NCBI GenBank assembly: GCA_942159475.1
Contig: OW804094.1
Span: 46,372,966-46,436,965 of the forward strand
DNA length: 64,000 bases
From: Sthenelais limicola
Taxonomy: Eukaryota; Annelida; Polychaeta; Phyllodocida; Sigalionidae
Reading direction: 5' to 3'
The first letter of the stretch is position 1; every line of letters begins with the position of its first letter. The notes below the pieces were generated by a model. It had not been told where the DNA came from and did no database searches. It worked only from the letters and a program-made list of their open reading frames with translations. Shown here in pieces: positions 19,908-31,860 of the stretch. The position numbers and the translations under genes were made by a program.

Positions 19908-21018
19908 TCGAAATCCATTTGAATTCATATTGATCTGCTGCCGGCTGCTCTGGCCGGGTCTTCGTCCAGGGGCAGTAGGCTAGGGGGTAGCGGCGGCTAG
20001 TGCTTGTTAAAATATTTGTTTAGATATACTGGTAGCCTAAAATTGATTTTGTCATTGTTTTTTAATTTGTTTATTTCTCAGCCTTCTGCCCTCAACTGTG
20101 ATTGTCGAGCTGCCAAAACTCCCGACTTGGCGGGATATTTCCCGATTTTTAGGATTTTTTTTTAGGACATTAATTGTCATTAATTGAATCAATATCGCCC
20201 CCAAAATGATGAAATCACATACCGGTACCGGTGATATGTTTCCAATGTCACATCGGATTACCAGATCTATAGCCTATAGAGCTCTATAGCCTACCATGTA
20301 AACAGCAAAACCATTGCTATAAAGGAGAACTAACGTAATGCCCTCTGACTGCCTGATTTGGGTACCGGTGCCGTAACGAACGTTAGTTCATTTATCCATT
20401 TGATATCTGTTATGCTGTCCATATAGGAGAAACGTTTTGAAACTACAATTATTTGATTTGAATATCATTCATATAGAAATAGCTAGCGCATGTATATTAG
20501 TGTTGAACGACAAAGTTTGAAACGTCTCACTCTGAATTAATTTGATATTGATACCATTCTGCTCAATTGATTATTTGTATTTGAATTATGATGTTGATTT
20601 TGGATCTGGCAACGCACGAAAAGCACCATATTATGGTCATGCGTAATTTACTAATGATTGTTTAAAATGTTTGTGGCCAATAAAAATATTTAAAAAAAAT
20701 ATACGGTATATAATTGTAAAACAATTAATATGAGAGGTGTAAATTAATGTCAGCGCAAACATGTGTGATGACCATACACACAAATTAGGGGGTCATGGAA
20801 ACGGCATTTATAAGTTCTATAAAATACTTATTTTTCAATATTTAAAAAAACGGCAAAAAGTGAACAGTTCGCGGGACTTGCCTACATTTGTGTGGACACC
20901 CCATATCCTTTTGTAAATCATAGATCCGCCCCTGCAGACCACTTCCACAGACATATTCCAAGTTTTAAAAAATCAAGACAAGACAGAGAGATCAATTAAA
21001 GGGGCCTCCTCCCCTTCT

Positions 21019-21022
<4 letters not shown>
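19908..21022. other. Intergenic, no gene seen
   Basis: AT-rich. A minus-strand CAGGGGCGGATCTATGATTT ends at about 20935 and resembles a hAT-type terminus, but I found no matching partner end. Near 20690 there is an AATAAAAATATTTAAAAAAAA-like tail that could be the end of a retroposon. Confidence 0.35.

Positions 21023-21081
<59 letters not shown>
21023..21081. repeat. (CT)n microsatellite
   Basis: About 29 uninterrupted CT dinucleotides. Confidence 0.98.
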
Positions 21082-21084
<3 letters not shown>

Positions 21085-21404
21085 AATGTAAATATGGTGT
21101 TGGTATCAGTCATATCACAGAAATTAAATTTAAAAAATGTTTCGTCTATGGTTACGACGAGTAGTACTAGTACAGTTCATAGTTCCCTGTTTATTTCAAC
21201 CAGGTACCGGTATAGACAGGGGGATGTTTCATTCTAAGAAATCGTACGATCTATTCTTAAATAAAAGATCAATTAAGTTATTTACTTATGAGATAATGTA
21301 GATACCGGTATATCTATTTCATCATTTCCTTGGAGATTCTAATTAACAAAACTATATTGGTTGTTGTGGCTCTTAATTAATGAAACACAATATTTAAGAA
21401 CGGG

Positions 21405-21760
21405 TGGACTAGCCCTGGGGAAGGGCCCAGAAGGCCTGAAACGTTGGCTAGCATATAGTCTTTTTAAAAAAAGTGAAATATGATTCTCTAAGTCTCTTTT
21501 TAACTATAACAATGGTTGGATGTTACACTACTAACTAGGCTTGAAAACCGTTTGACTTGTTGAATTCTTGTTGCGTAGAAAAACGATGGATTCGTGGGTT
21601 TGGAATTCGTGATTTTATTGTGCCCGACGTTTCGGTGCTCTTTGCACCTGCTTCAGGGGTGCCGTATACAATAATGCTTGGTTCTAGGGGGATGAGTTCT
21701 TATATAGGTGTTTAACTATAACAGTAAAGCCTCATGTCAACTTAATCAGTTCTCTACCGG
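21405..21760. repeat. Possible Penelope-like element end fragments with hammerhead-like motifs
   Basis: Two adjacent motifs look like the conserved ends of Penelope-like elements. One on the plus strand near 21415-21450 has a GAAGGGCCCAGAAGGCC stem, then TGAAACGTTGG. One on the minus strand near 21620-21665 has CTGAAGC, then GGTGC-AAAGA-GCACC, then GAAACGTC. Both resemble a hammerhead ribozyme core (CUGANGA, stem II, GAAA) with substitutions. No RT or GIY-YIG coding sequence is nearby, so these are fragments at best. Confidence 0.4.
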
Positions 21761-24700
21761 TTGACAGCTGCCCAACACAACTCACATAGTCATTTCAATA
21801 ATCAGAGGTAAGTATTGCCAAAGTAAGCATAGTTTAATACGTAGTATTCACTGACATCACTGCGCTGGCCGCAGTTCACCTTGTTCTGTGTCAACCCTTG
21901 AGAACGTTAGCTGGACATGTGTGCTCCAAGCCTCGAAAATGACGTTTTCTGACCGCTTTCACCTCCACGAGTTTTAGCGAATCAATGTAATATAAAGTAT
22001 GCTGATAGGTTAGACAGGCATTTTGTAGTTGGATCGTCCTTCTTAGACTGACAACTTATTCAGACTGAGCTCATTTCCTTGCTAGGGGATTTTTTTTTTG
22101 TGAGTTGGAAAAAGCGCTCTTCTCCTTCCTAGTGGCCACGTTCCTTGGCATTAATATAAACTGATTCTCTGGCTTTGTCCTTGCCACGGGAAAATATGGC
22201 CAAACTCCATAATGAACTGGACTTTTCCACTAATCGTTCCGAAGCGACTAAACATCAGCTTCAACGACTCTGCGGTGTGCTTTGCCATTGCTCTAAAGTC
22301 GTCCGGGAAAAGTTTGACCTCTTGTATATTTGGAAGCTAGATCGGAACTACTGTGCCTTCGTTCTAACCTCTTTCTGTATTTAGCATCCTCCAACTGCAG
22401 GCCGTTTTATATTAATATTTTGTATAGATATTGTCAAATATATACGTTAATTGTTATCTCAATCAAACTTCCTCCTGCCATTATCATTTTTTACGTCATA
22501 AGTATACATCCCTAAAATTGTAATATCATACCTCCTACCTGTATGAAAGCTCACGCCAAACTGATTATTAATTTTCTAGAAATAATGGATGGCAGTGCTA
22601 GATAGGCCCCATTGGAGCTAATGTGCTCAGTCGTGTAGGGTCCATGCAATTACTGCATCTAGGTAGACTTCCTGTATTGCCAAACATGGAATAAGGCGAT
22701 AGATTTTGTTTAATTATTTCCCGTTCTTGTAAACGGATTAATATCCCCACCCTAAAAATAATTGGGATAATACATTGTCGGTCATTCAATTATAATTTAA
22801 GACGTTTACTATAGATGTTGTTCCGAAAGTGTTGCCCCTCATTCCTGGGCAGTCAATAAGTTCCACATTTTACCTTTATTGGGCCCCTGCATGTAGGTTT
22901 CAAGCTGGGGAAAAATACGAATTGGTTTCCCTTTAGTGATGTTTTCATAGGAAAAATTATATTGATTTACTGGCTTGCAAACCACATAACACGACTGAAT
23001 TATGTGATGTCAGGCAAGAAGGCGCGGGGTTGGACATTTGGCGCTGGTGTGTGGAAAACCATCGGTCTTTTAGAATGTTGGACTTTTCCTTCTTCAAGGG
23101 AGCTATTGTGGTCGACTGTAACATTGGGTTGTTCTCTGTAATATGTTTTACCGGTACATCAGTTATCAATGTTGAACTCCTCACTGTGCGATCAGTAGCT
23201 TTGTGTGATATTACCCACGGATTATTATCCTGGCGGGGTTTGTTTATTGGTCAATGCCTGCTAATTTTATTTTTTTTAAATAGGTATTTATTGCATAAAA
23301 TTTCGTGGACAAGTCCCGATATTCTCATGCGATACAAGTAACTATTCAAAAACATCGATATGGTCATACATAAACTGTATGTTTCACATAGTAATCTTAG
23401 TAAGTAAGTAAGTTTTAACATTAATCTTCCAGGCTTTTAAAGAAAAATGAACACTATCCGATACTCTCTTCGAGCTCAATGAAGCAATACAATATAATAT
23501 ATGTGGACGTTACTTAAAATTTCATTCATATGCATAGGTTATTTCTATGTACAAAGGATCAATTTTACCACAAATAAAATATTTTTGTGTTTTATATATG
23601 CCACAATGTCAGACAATTGCCTGGTATAAATGCAATTAGAGCCGCTAATACAAAGTTTCCCCGTGTCTCTCCGTATTTCTTCCTCGTTGCTTCCATTGAT
23701 TCTTAAGTGCGCAGCTTATATCTAAAGACAATCTTTGCCGTGTTAAATCTGAAAAAAGAACTTTAATTTCCCTGTATGAACTAACATTTTTCATCAATTA
23801 TCTTATCACTGATTCCGGATTCAATATACCCCCCCCCCCCCCCCCATGTTTATTCTTGCATTATCTGTGTGGTGTTTTATCCGTCTGTTTCTGTCTCAAC
23901 CCTTATAGCTGGGCTTCCCATAAACCCCAGCAATACCGTATTTATAATTGTCGCATACATTAGCATGTGTGAAGTTTTGTACATGTAACAAGGCAGTTCT
24001 CTTTGAACAGCGTCATAGATTCCATTTATAAACCAAGGACCAAGGTTCTTGACGGGAAATGGTTCCATCGTTCATTTGCGAATGGACGCTTAGGCTAGAA
24101 ATGCCTAGCAACAGAACCCCTCACCATGAATGTAATTAATTTTCTTTAAGATCTGTCGCTTGATCACATTTGTGAGGCTTCGTGAGCCAACTTAACTGTT
24201 TGGCCTCGATGGGAAATGAATTTTATGACGGTGGACCTTTGCCCGGATCTCAAGGAGATGCCACGTTCCATTTCACTAAAAACTGAAATTTCCAATTAAC
24301 CTTAAGAATAATAGGGAATCGTATAATGAATTTATACCAGGGGCTCAATATTCTAGAATGTTGAACAACTTTTTACTGCGCTTAATTCTTTTGAGAGAGC
24401 CATATTTTTATTATTACCGATACATGTAATAATTAACATTTAACGTTTGTGCATTATGCACGACCAGGCCCGAGAATCCAGGTTATTAATCCCTTTAGTC
24501 TGTCTAAGACTAGTGGTGCCCCAAGACCGTTCAAGGCAGTGGTTAAAGCCTATTATAAGGGCTCTTGAGGCCTTAAATCGACAAATCGACCTGGCCTTTT
24601 CTTAGATGGACAAATCGACATGGGCATTCAGCGACAATTGACAAACACACTTTCTTAGTCTGACAAATCGACATAGACCTTAATAGTCCTTAACGACAAA

Positions 24701-24853
24701 AATCGTCGATATTACAAAGAAATAAGTAACAAACGACAAGAGAATTTTCTTAGTGGAAGGCCGGAAGATCTGGGTATAAATCCTGAATGGTACCCAGAGG
24801 CCTGTTGACCTGTTCATCAACAGCTTGTAACACACAGATGAATAAAAGATTGC

Positions 24854-24885
<32 letters not shown>
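24854..24885. repeat. (TCTA)n microsatellite after AATAAAAGA
   Basis: About eight TATC/TCTA units directly after CACAGATGAATAAAAGATTG. Tetranucleotide tails of this type often mark the 3' end of a LINE or SINE, so the preceding ~60 bp may be a retroposon end. Confidence 0.9.
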
Positions 24886-25064
24886 GTGACAAATGACAAT
24901 TGCTTTTTCTTGGTAATGACAAGAGAAATCAAGACCCCCTCCCCCCCACACACACACCTCAGGAGCCCTATTATACCAGAATCATGTCATTGCCAACACA
25001 CCACACTTATATGATATTCCCTCTGATAGGTATAATAAAGCGTAAATTGGTGCACATGGGGATG

Positions 25065-25150
25065 CACGTTATGCAGAGTGGTCTAAATTACTGGCTTTGG
25101 ATCCAGCGGAATGTGGTTTCGAATCCCGGTGTGGTTGCAATATCACCTCC
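25065..25150 (+). repeat. tRNA-derived SINE-like head
   Basis: An A-box-like GAGTGGTCTAAATTACTGG (about 25076-25094) and a B-box-like GGTTTCGAATCCC (25115-25127) are spaced as in a tRNA(Ser/Leu)-type internal promoter, with an imperfect CTGG/CCAG anticodon stem between. The anticodon loop is irregular and the acceptor stem does not close, so it is not a functional tRNA. A tRNA-derived SINE or tRNA pseudogene is the likely source. Confidence 0.45.
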
Positions 25151-28100
25151 TGCAATGCACTAGGGGAAGACCAGCCCTCTGAGCTGAACTATTCCTGCTA
25201 GAAAATATTTAAAGTTTCAGAGATAATCGCATCAAAAAATATTTCATCATTAATCGAAAATTCTCTGACCTTAATCCTTATCTTATACATGATATATATA
25301 TTCGTCAGATGTTCCGAGTATACAAACATGAGACGGCACAGGCTATATATGGTCATACTCTCACTCGCTTCCTACCTCTATCCACACCCACACACTTCCC
25401 TACTCATAGAAAAAAAATCATCATCATATATTATACCTATATGAATGTGTTCCTGGAAGTAACCCCCAAACACCATTCCTCTGATAGCAATTAGATCCCT
25501 CCAAAAACCGATGCTAGCCAGTCAACAGGACGTGCGTGCATCATACCCCCGGGATCATACCTCACCAATTGTTCTAAACCTTTTTCCCACAAGCTCTATG
25601 TTGTTCTATTATATTGAACGATACACAAAGTAGATATTTAAAACCTTTCAACGGTTTGTGTGACCATTGTGTCTGTGTACTGCTGTGTGGCTCGGGGCCA
25701 GCTATTCTTACTGAGCGGAGCATTGTTGGCGGGCCATGAGTTATGGCTTTTATGAGGTGTGGCTAGATCTGCCTGCTCCCTCAGCATCAGAAGGGGTCAC
25801 GGAGGCAGTCACATATATATTATTATTGCCTCCTACGTCACATGTATGCTTCTGAACTGAAGTCATGTGGACGTTGTAAACTGTTGTAAGAATGGTGGGT
25901 GGAGGAGGTGGGGTGCACAATCTTTAAACTGGTGAAAGTTAAATGATACAAAGCAATATTTGATGATGATACATATATGTTTTATGTGTATCTGAGCTCA
26001 AATGAATAGCTTTTATGTGACGATTTTCTTACAACGCACCACTTGGGATGAGCTATGGCTGACCGTCGTTTATGATAGAGAATGGTGTGCATGCATAATA
26101 TTATCATCAATGGATATTAGTTGATTTTCAACGATATAGACATGAGCACTCCCGCTGTTTGCGTTTAAATACATAGTATTTATCTCGATTACAATATATA
26201 TTTAGTACAATATGTATATTCGTTTTGCTCTTGAGAACAACGTACCGCCGGTATCTAGAGTGAGTCATGGAGAGTGCGTATTTCACTAGTGAGTTATGTG
26301 TGGTAATTATGACAACCATTGCAATGCGTTTTTTACTAGGTTTACGGTTCGATAACCCCAAAATGTTTTATATTTACATCATATATATTAGAATTACAGC
26401 GTACGCAATCAATGCACTATTTTAAGTGACTGAAACCAACAGGTTAGTTACCCTATATATGCAGAAGAGAGGCGCTGTAATTCATATTGTATTAAATCAT
26501 AATCTATTGGTATTGTTGGCACTGATACTGAATTCAACCTAAAAGGTCTGCACTGATTTATATTGCAATGCTAGGTACGTATGTGATATGACAACCCCAT
26601 ATCACATAGCATATACATGTGTTAATTGTAACTGTTAACACACTTAATTGTGTGATAATAGTTCAGCGCAGCTTATGTTTAGTACAAATATCTTCATTTT
26701 CACAATTTATGTGGTGTATACGTTCATCTTTTTCTCTGAATTACAAATGAAAATAAGATGAAACGCTTAACTAAATCATTGATTAACCTGTATGTATTAA
26801 TGAGTTGATCTTATTTAACTAAGTGGGACAGTAAAGCAAATCAGTAATACAGTAAACCCGGAAAAAATAAAAGTGTATTTATGTTTCTTGGAACTTCATG
26901 GTATCATTACTATCACCGAAGTTTTGGACACCTGATATCGTATAGCAACCAATTCCACTCCCCACCCCTCCCTGAAATGCTGTTTATCTGGTTAAATTCA
27001 GAAACTCACTTCTATGTTGGCATAATGTCGTGGCATTTAAATTCCCACAATTGTGAATTCTCATACTATATATATGCCAAAAGCTCTGCCACCCCGTATC
27101 CTCAATATATCCCTAGCTTCCCTGCCCCTGCCGCCCCCACACACCCACACACCTCCACTCTAATTTCGCGTTGATTCATGACCCTCGTGAGTATTACTAA
27201 CATTGAATGGGATCAAATATGCCTCCAGTATGATCACTTTTATCTCCTCTGATATTGGCCAAGGCATAATGGCGTGTTTGTAAGCCGCGGAGGCAATTAG
27301 TTCATTCATAGGAGGTTGTGAGGGTTAATTAATGATGGCCCCTCCGGATAAAGTCTCATCTCAAAAAGTCTCATTCATGGCCTGGGTCTAGAAACGAAAG
27401 TTGGACGGATTCTGCCACTGTAACTTGGCTTTATATAAATTCATTCAATATCCTAGTTGCAACCTATATGAAAGTATACATGGTACATATGATAAGAATT
27501 CCTTGAGAAGTACATGTATATGCTTGAAAAGAATTGTTTAAAATGATATTGAACTATTGTCTTGGCTGGGAGCAGTGAACCATATTGAGATGATATCTGG
27601 GATATTTTTAGATATCATTACGTAATGAATTCTGCTTTCCAAAACATGCAGGCCTTATTTTACCCCTTGGTGGTGATAACTGAATTATTGAAAAGCATAT
27701 ATATATTCAATTAATGGGCTTGATAGTTTCACCTGTAAATATGAAGGGAAAAAAATATCTACACTCCCGTGAAACTGACCCATAATATCTTCAGATGGTT
27801 AGAACATGTGTAATATTGTGTTGGGTGGGGTGCTGCCAACGGTCGAAGATTTAGTTAAATTAGATTTCTGACTTGGTTGAAAACATAGAGGCTTGTGAAG
27901 TTGAGTTTTTCACTTTTTTATTGGACTATCTTGGAGCCAACGTTTAGGGCATTACTGTCCTTCATTAGGGCTAGTCCAGGAGTGTAATATTGGGTGGTGG
28001 AAGTGGGAGGCTGGGTGAGTTTCTTGCGTGCCTTTAATACAAATGAGTAGTTGATCTGTTGTGTACTTCATATATGCCCTTTCACTTTCTCACCCACGGT

Positions 28101-29606
28101 CAGACCACCACTGTCCGGACATCCTTCCCCATCCACCACATCCCACATCCCTCAAATTCTGGCAACATTCATTCCTGTCGGATTGTTTAAGCGTTTGGAG
28201 AGGGATTGTGTGCGACAACGAAGCACTCAACAGGTTTGCGGTATGATGGACTCCCGCGAGTTTTGCATGTTTAATTGTGTTCAACTTCGTCAAGAACATA
28301 AACATGACCAGAGACAGTCCATAAATGGAGTGTCTCTGACATGACATGAAGGTTTGAGTGCTATTTTATTTTGTGTTTACGTTTAATTTATACTTTTCAG
28401 AACGATGTACTTAAATGGGACAATATGAACTGAATAAAATGGGAAAAGGACATTTTCCTTGGTAATCTCTATTTTAACCCTGTACACGAACCGGTAGTAA
28501 CGAATGTCAGGAAATATTTATTTGATAGACAGAAAAAGCAGGATTTAATTAATGGAAAATTTGTATCCAAATGAAACCGGAGCCCCGACTTCGCAGGCTT
28601 GTTAAGCGCACAAATAACTCTAGTCGAAGGAAGGCATTAATACCATTCACAACTAGAATTTAGCATACGGCAGGGCGGTTTTCTCGTTATTTTCTCATTA
28701 AAACGGCGCGGATAAATCCGGTGGTGCACAGCCCCATGTGGGAACTGGAGGAATTTTTATTAGCCATGCACCACAGTTTTTTTTGTGCATGGCCATTTCT
28801 ATAGATACCAGCATCCTTCTTGGAGACCCATTTGGCAAAATCTCATGACATGTGTGTATTGCTCATGTGAATACACATTCTAAGGGATTGCTAATTTTAG
28901 TTAAAAACATTTGAATTAGTATGCTAAATGTTACTATCATTGGCGCTGACATGTTTGATTGAAATTTTAGCACAAATTTGGGTTAATTCAGGGCGTTTTT
29001 GTAGGAAAATATACAAATTCTTTAAAGCAATGTTGTACGACTTTCATGAGATTTGACTGGGGAAATCAGGCCACACATGCCCATCTCATCTTGCCAAGCC
29101 CTCTACCCCATTGGCTTTATGGCCTTTTACGACCCTCCTGGTGTTGGATATCTCCACCAGTCAGTTTTAATTTTTGGCTAAATCTTTAACAAAACCAATC
29201 AAAATGGTTCTAGATGCATGGTGCTTAAACTCACGAACATTTTCATGCTTTTTCCATAATTGTAGCTCATATATAAGATTATTTATATACATGTTTTGAA
29301 TAATACAAATGGTCATTGTGCCTACCCAGAAGTCTCTCCCTCTCCACACCCTTTATGATCTTTTATGACCCTCATGTGTTCCCTCTCAGTTCCCCCCTTC
29401 CTATCTGGTAATCTGATGAGCTGTTGTTGAGCCCTTCCACTCTATCATTATTTTTTTTAAAAAATTCTAGGAATACTCTAGGAATTCCTGTGTAAATGGG
29501 TTGTGTCAAACTTAACAAGAATTTGGGTCTTTGGTTGGTAATTCTACGTCCATTATTGGGTATTTGGGGGTAAAAACGAGAATCTAATGTTCTAAAATCT
29601 AATCAC

Positions 29607-29619
29607 ATCTATCTATCTA

Positions 29620-29659
<40 letters not shown>
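29607..29659. repeat. (ATCT)n(CT)n microsatellite
   Basis: ATCT units pass into about 18 CT units. It is followed by TGAATAAAGCATTGCTGG. Confidence 0.97.
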
Positions 29660-29662
<3 letters not shown>

Positions 29663-30717
29663 CTGAATGTGCTGATGTTCAGTTACTTACTGAATAAAGC
29701 ATTGCTGGAGGAGATGGCCGTGATAGTATTCATATATGAAGAGCTCCGTATATACAAGTCATTTTTTAAAAAAACATGGATAAAAGGCCTGGAAATATGA
29801 GGGTGTAATGAGGTTCGTTGGAACATAAACACATTGTTATATATAGGTATGAATGATCAGGATATATCATGACGATAAGACAATGAAATTACTCAGCTGT
29901 TACTGGTACATTATTTATAGTGTCCTGTCATAAAGATTAGTCAGAATTTAATTTAATTAATTTAAATTTGATAAATTACATTTCTCTAATTCTGGGGAAT
30001 AAATAATCTTAGAAGAAGAAAAGGTTTTGCGATGTGTCACAGGAAGATGAGATATGTAGTAAGATCTAATATCTAAATATTTGGTATCTACTACCTAGAT
30101 TACTGATCTGAAGTGTTTAACCCTTTCAAGCTCAGCCTCCCCAGGGAATTGTGGGTTGATTCATCCAAATACTTGAAATCTAGAGGTTTTGGATCAAACT
30201 CCTCATTTGAAACTAAAATGAAAACTTTAAAATATACTTTCTTTTTAAGGATTAGGGCACTGTATCTATATCGACCCCCTATTACTGAACCAATCGAACC
30301 TTTAATTCTCAGGAGAATGGGGCTTGTTCCTAATGTTTGCTTCCCCTATTGTGACACCAGTAACAAAAGTTATATTTCCACTTAAAATAGTCACAGAAAT
30401 ACGCTGAAACTAGCAAAATGATGCATCAAACATGAGCTATATGAATCTAAAGTATTGAAATATGTTTGAATATCAATTATTGATTAAGATTTTTTTCCTA
30501 AGCTGGGTGGGTCATAAAGTAACACATGTGAGGCCAGTTCATTTTATGGACTACCAATAAATGACCATGGGGAGCAAGGTTTTATGGACTACCAATAGGA
30601 TTGTCTCCCAGGAGTGGTGGTCAACCCTAATGACTCACAGGAGGGGTGGTCAACCTTGATTGCTCAATTTGTATTTTATTGCCTTGATAGTGAAACCGCC
30701 CTTTGTATGCTAAAAGC

Positions 30718-30836
30718 CTTAGATGCCGCCGAACATGGCCTAGAACAAAGACACTACAGTAATCATAGAAGCACTCCTACGTCGTGCTTCTATTCTCTGT
30801 AGTGCATTGATCTCGGCCTGCTCGGCTGCATCTAAG
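30718..30836. repeat. Long hairpin, ~55-bp arms and 9-nt loop
   Basis: The left arm 30718-30774 (CTTAGATGCCGCCGAACATG to AGAAGCAC) and right arm 30784-30836 (GTGCTTCT to GCCGAGCAGG-complement to CATCTAAG) pair with roughly 83% identity. TCCTACGTC is the loop. The arms also read as coding-like (LDAAE.. on plus for the left arm and on minus for the right arm), which suggests an inverted duplication of a short coding segment. It could be a foldback MITE or a hairpin RNA precursor. Confidence 0.8.
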
Positions 30837-31860
30837 TCTTAAGTATTCTTCTATCTCGGGAATTATGCAATAGTTTCCGTGTCGCGTGGTTAGTTAGACT
30901 GATTTATAAGATCATTAATATTGTAAGACTAAGCTTAGTATCACTAAGGTATGGTTGAATTCAATGGGTGCGGTTGGGCCACTGCGCGCGCTGGTTACTA
31001 CAAATTTATTGCCCTACCAGATAAAAAAAATCAATGCGGTTACCATTTACAAGACAGACCTACGATATATAATTAATGTTCTTCATTATTCTCATACCTG
31101 TCAAACCCCGAGCCTAGAGAGTAAAGACACAATTTGTGGACTTGTTGCCCACATAGAAATGAACACCCTGAATTCTAGGGATGGTCTTGATCAAATAACA
31201 CTTATACTGACTCATGTACGATCTTGTCAAAAAATTACAAAACTTTGAATTTCAATGGCGAGGTATGCTGTACTGTCCTCATTGTGTTGAAGGTGTCCTT
31301 GAGTAACATGATTCAACTCTCCTAAAGTTCGAGTTATTTGGATGTGTTCTATGTGGTCAGCCCCAGGCATTTTATGCGTCATTATATAAGGCCAAAGAAT
31401 TAATATGTTGCTGCAGTGCATTTATATACATAATTTGTGCCCTGTCTCTTGATTTCGATAGTATTAACTAGTTCGGTATTGAATAAATATCAATTTATAT
31501 ATCAATAGGTGGCACAAGATGGGGAAATTCACCGTCAAATCTCACTCACTATGTATATCAGGCAATTCACTTTATATGGCCCTTTAGGTAATCGGAGCAG
31601 CTTGATTTCAATTGATATCCTGTTGTTTAAAATGTTCCCTACGGATTTGCTTTCCTGTATTATCATTTCCTTTGGCCTCAAATGTTTTAACTTATATTTT
31701 ACCCAGGTGTTTTATTCACGACCACCTACTTTATCATCCTCCCCAGCAGAGCTTTACTCCTTGCGTTCCTGAGTCTGCCCTGGCTTGGGAGGCTGCCTAC
31801 GTATGTGCCTATACATAACTGTTCGGTCACTCTAACCATTTCGTGCTTTATATTTTCCAG
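30837..31860. other. Upstream of AKAP7-like exon; no exon identified
   Basis: AT-rich sequence ending in the acceptor TTTATATTTTCCAG at 31847-31860. The exon after it begins in phase 1, so at least one further upstream coding exon is expected unless translation starts inside the large exon. I could not identify it here or further left. Confidence 0.4.

Larger units (their letters stand above)
21761..30717. other. Long intergenic stretch, no gene supported
   Basis: Nine kilobases of AT-rich sequence. Open frames are short and show no recognisable domain. It holds simple repeats (17 C at 23829-23845; the TCTA and CT tracts listed separately), a tRNA-like SINE remnant at about 25065-25150, and degenerate repeats of GACAAATCGACAT at about 24575-24680. 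I cannot exclude small exons or non-coding RNAs here. Confidence 0.5.

Noticed and set aside
20780..20940. hAT transposon
   Set aside because: Only one end (CAGGGGCGGATC on the minus strand) was seen; no matching opposite terminus, target duplication or transposase was found.
22175..23341. Several 60-100-residue frames as host exons
   Set aside because: No splice sites in matching phase, no conserved domain and AT-driven composition.
25076..25140. Functional tRNA gene
   Set aside because: A and B boxes are recognisable, but the anticodon loop is irregular and the acceptor stem does not pair; a SINE or pseudogene fits better.
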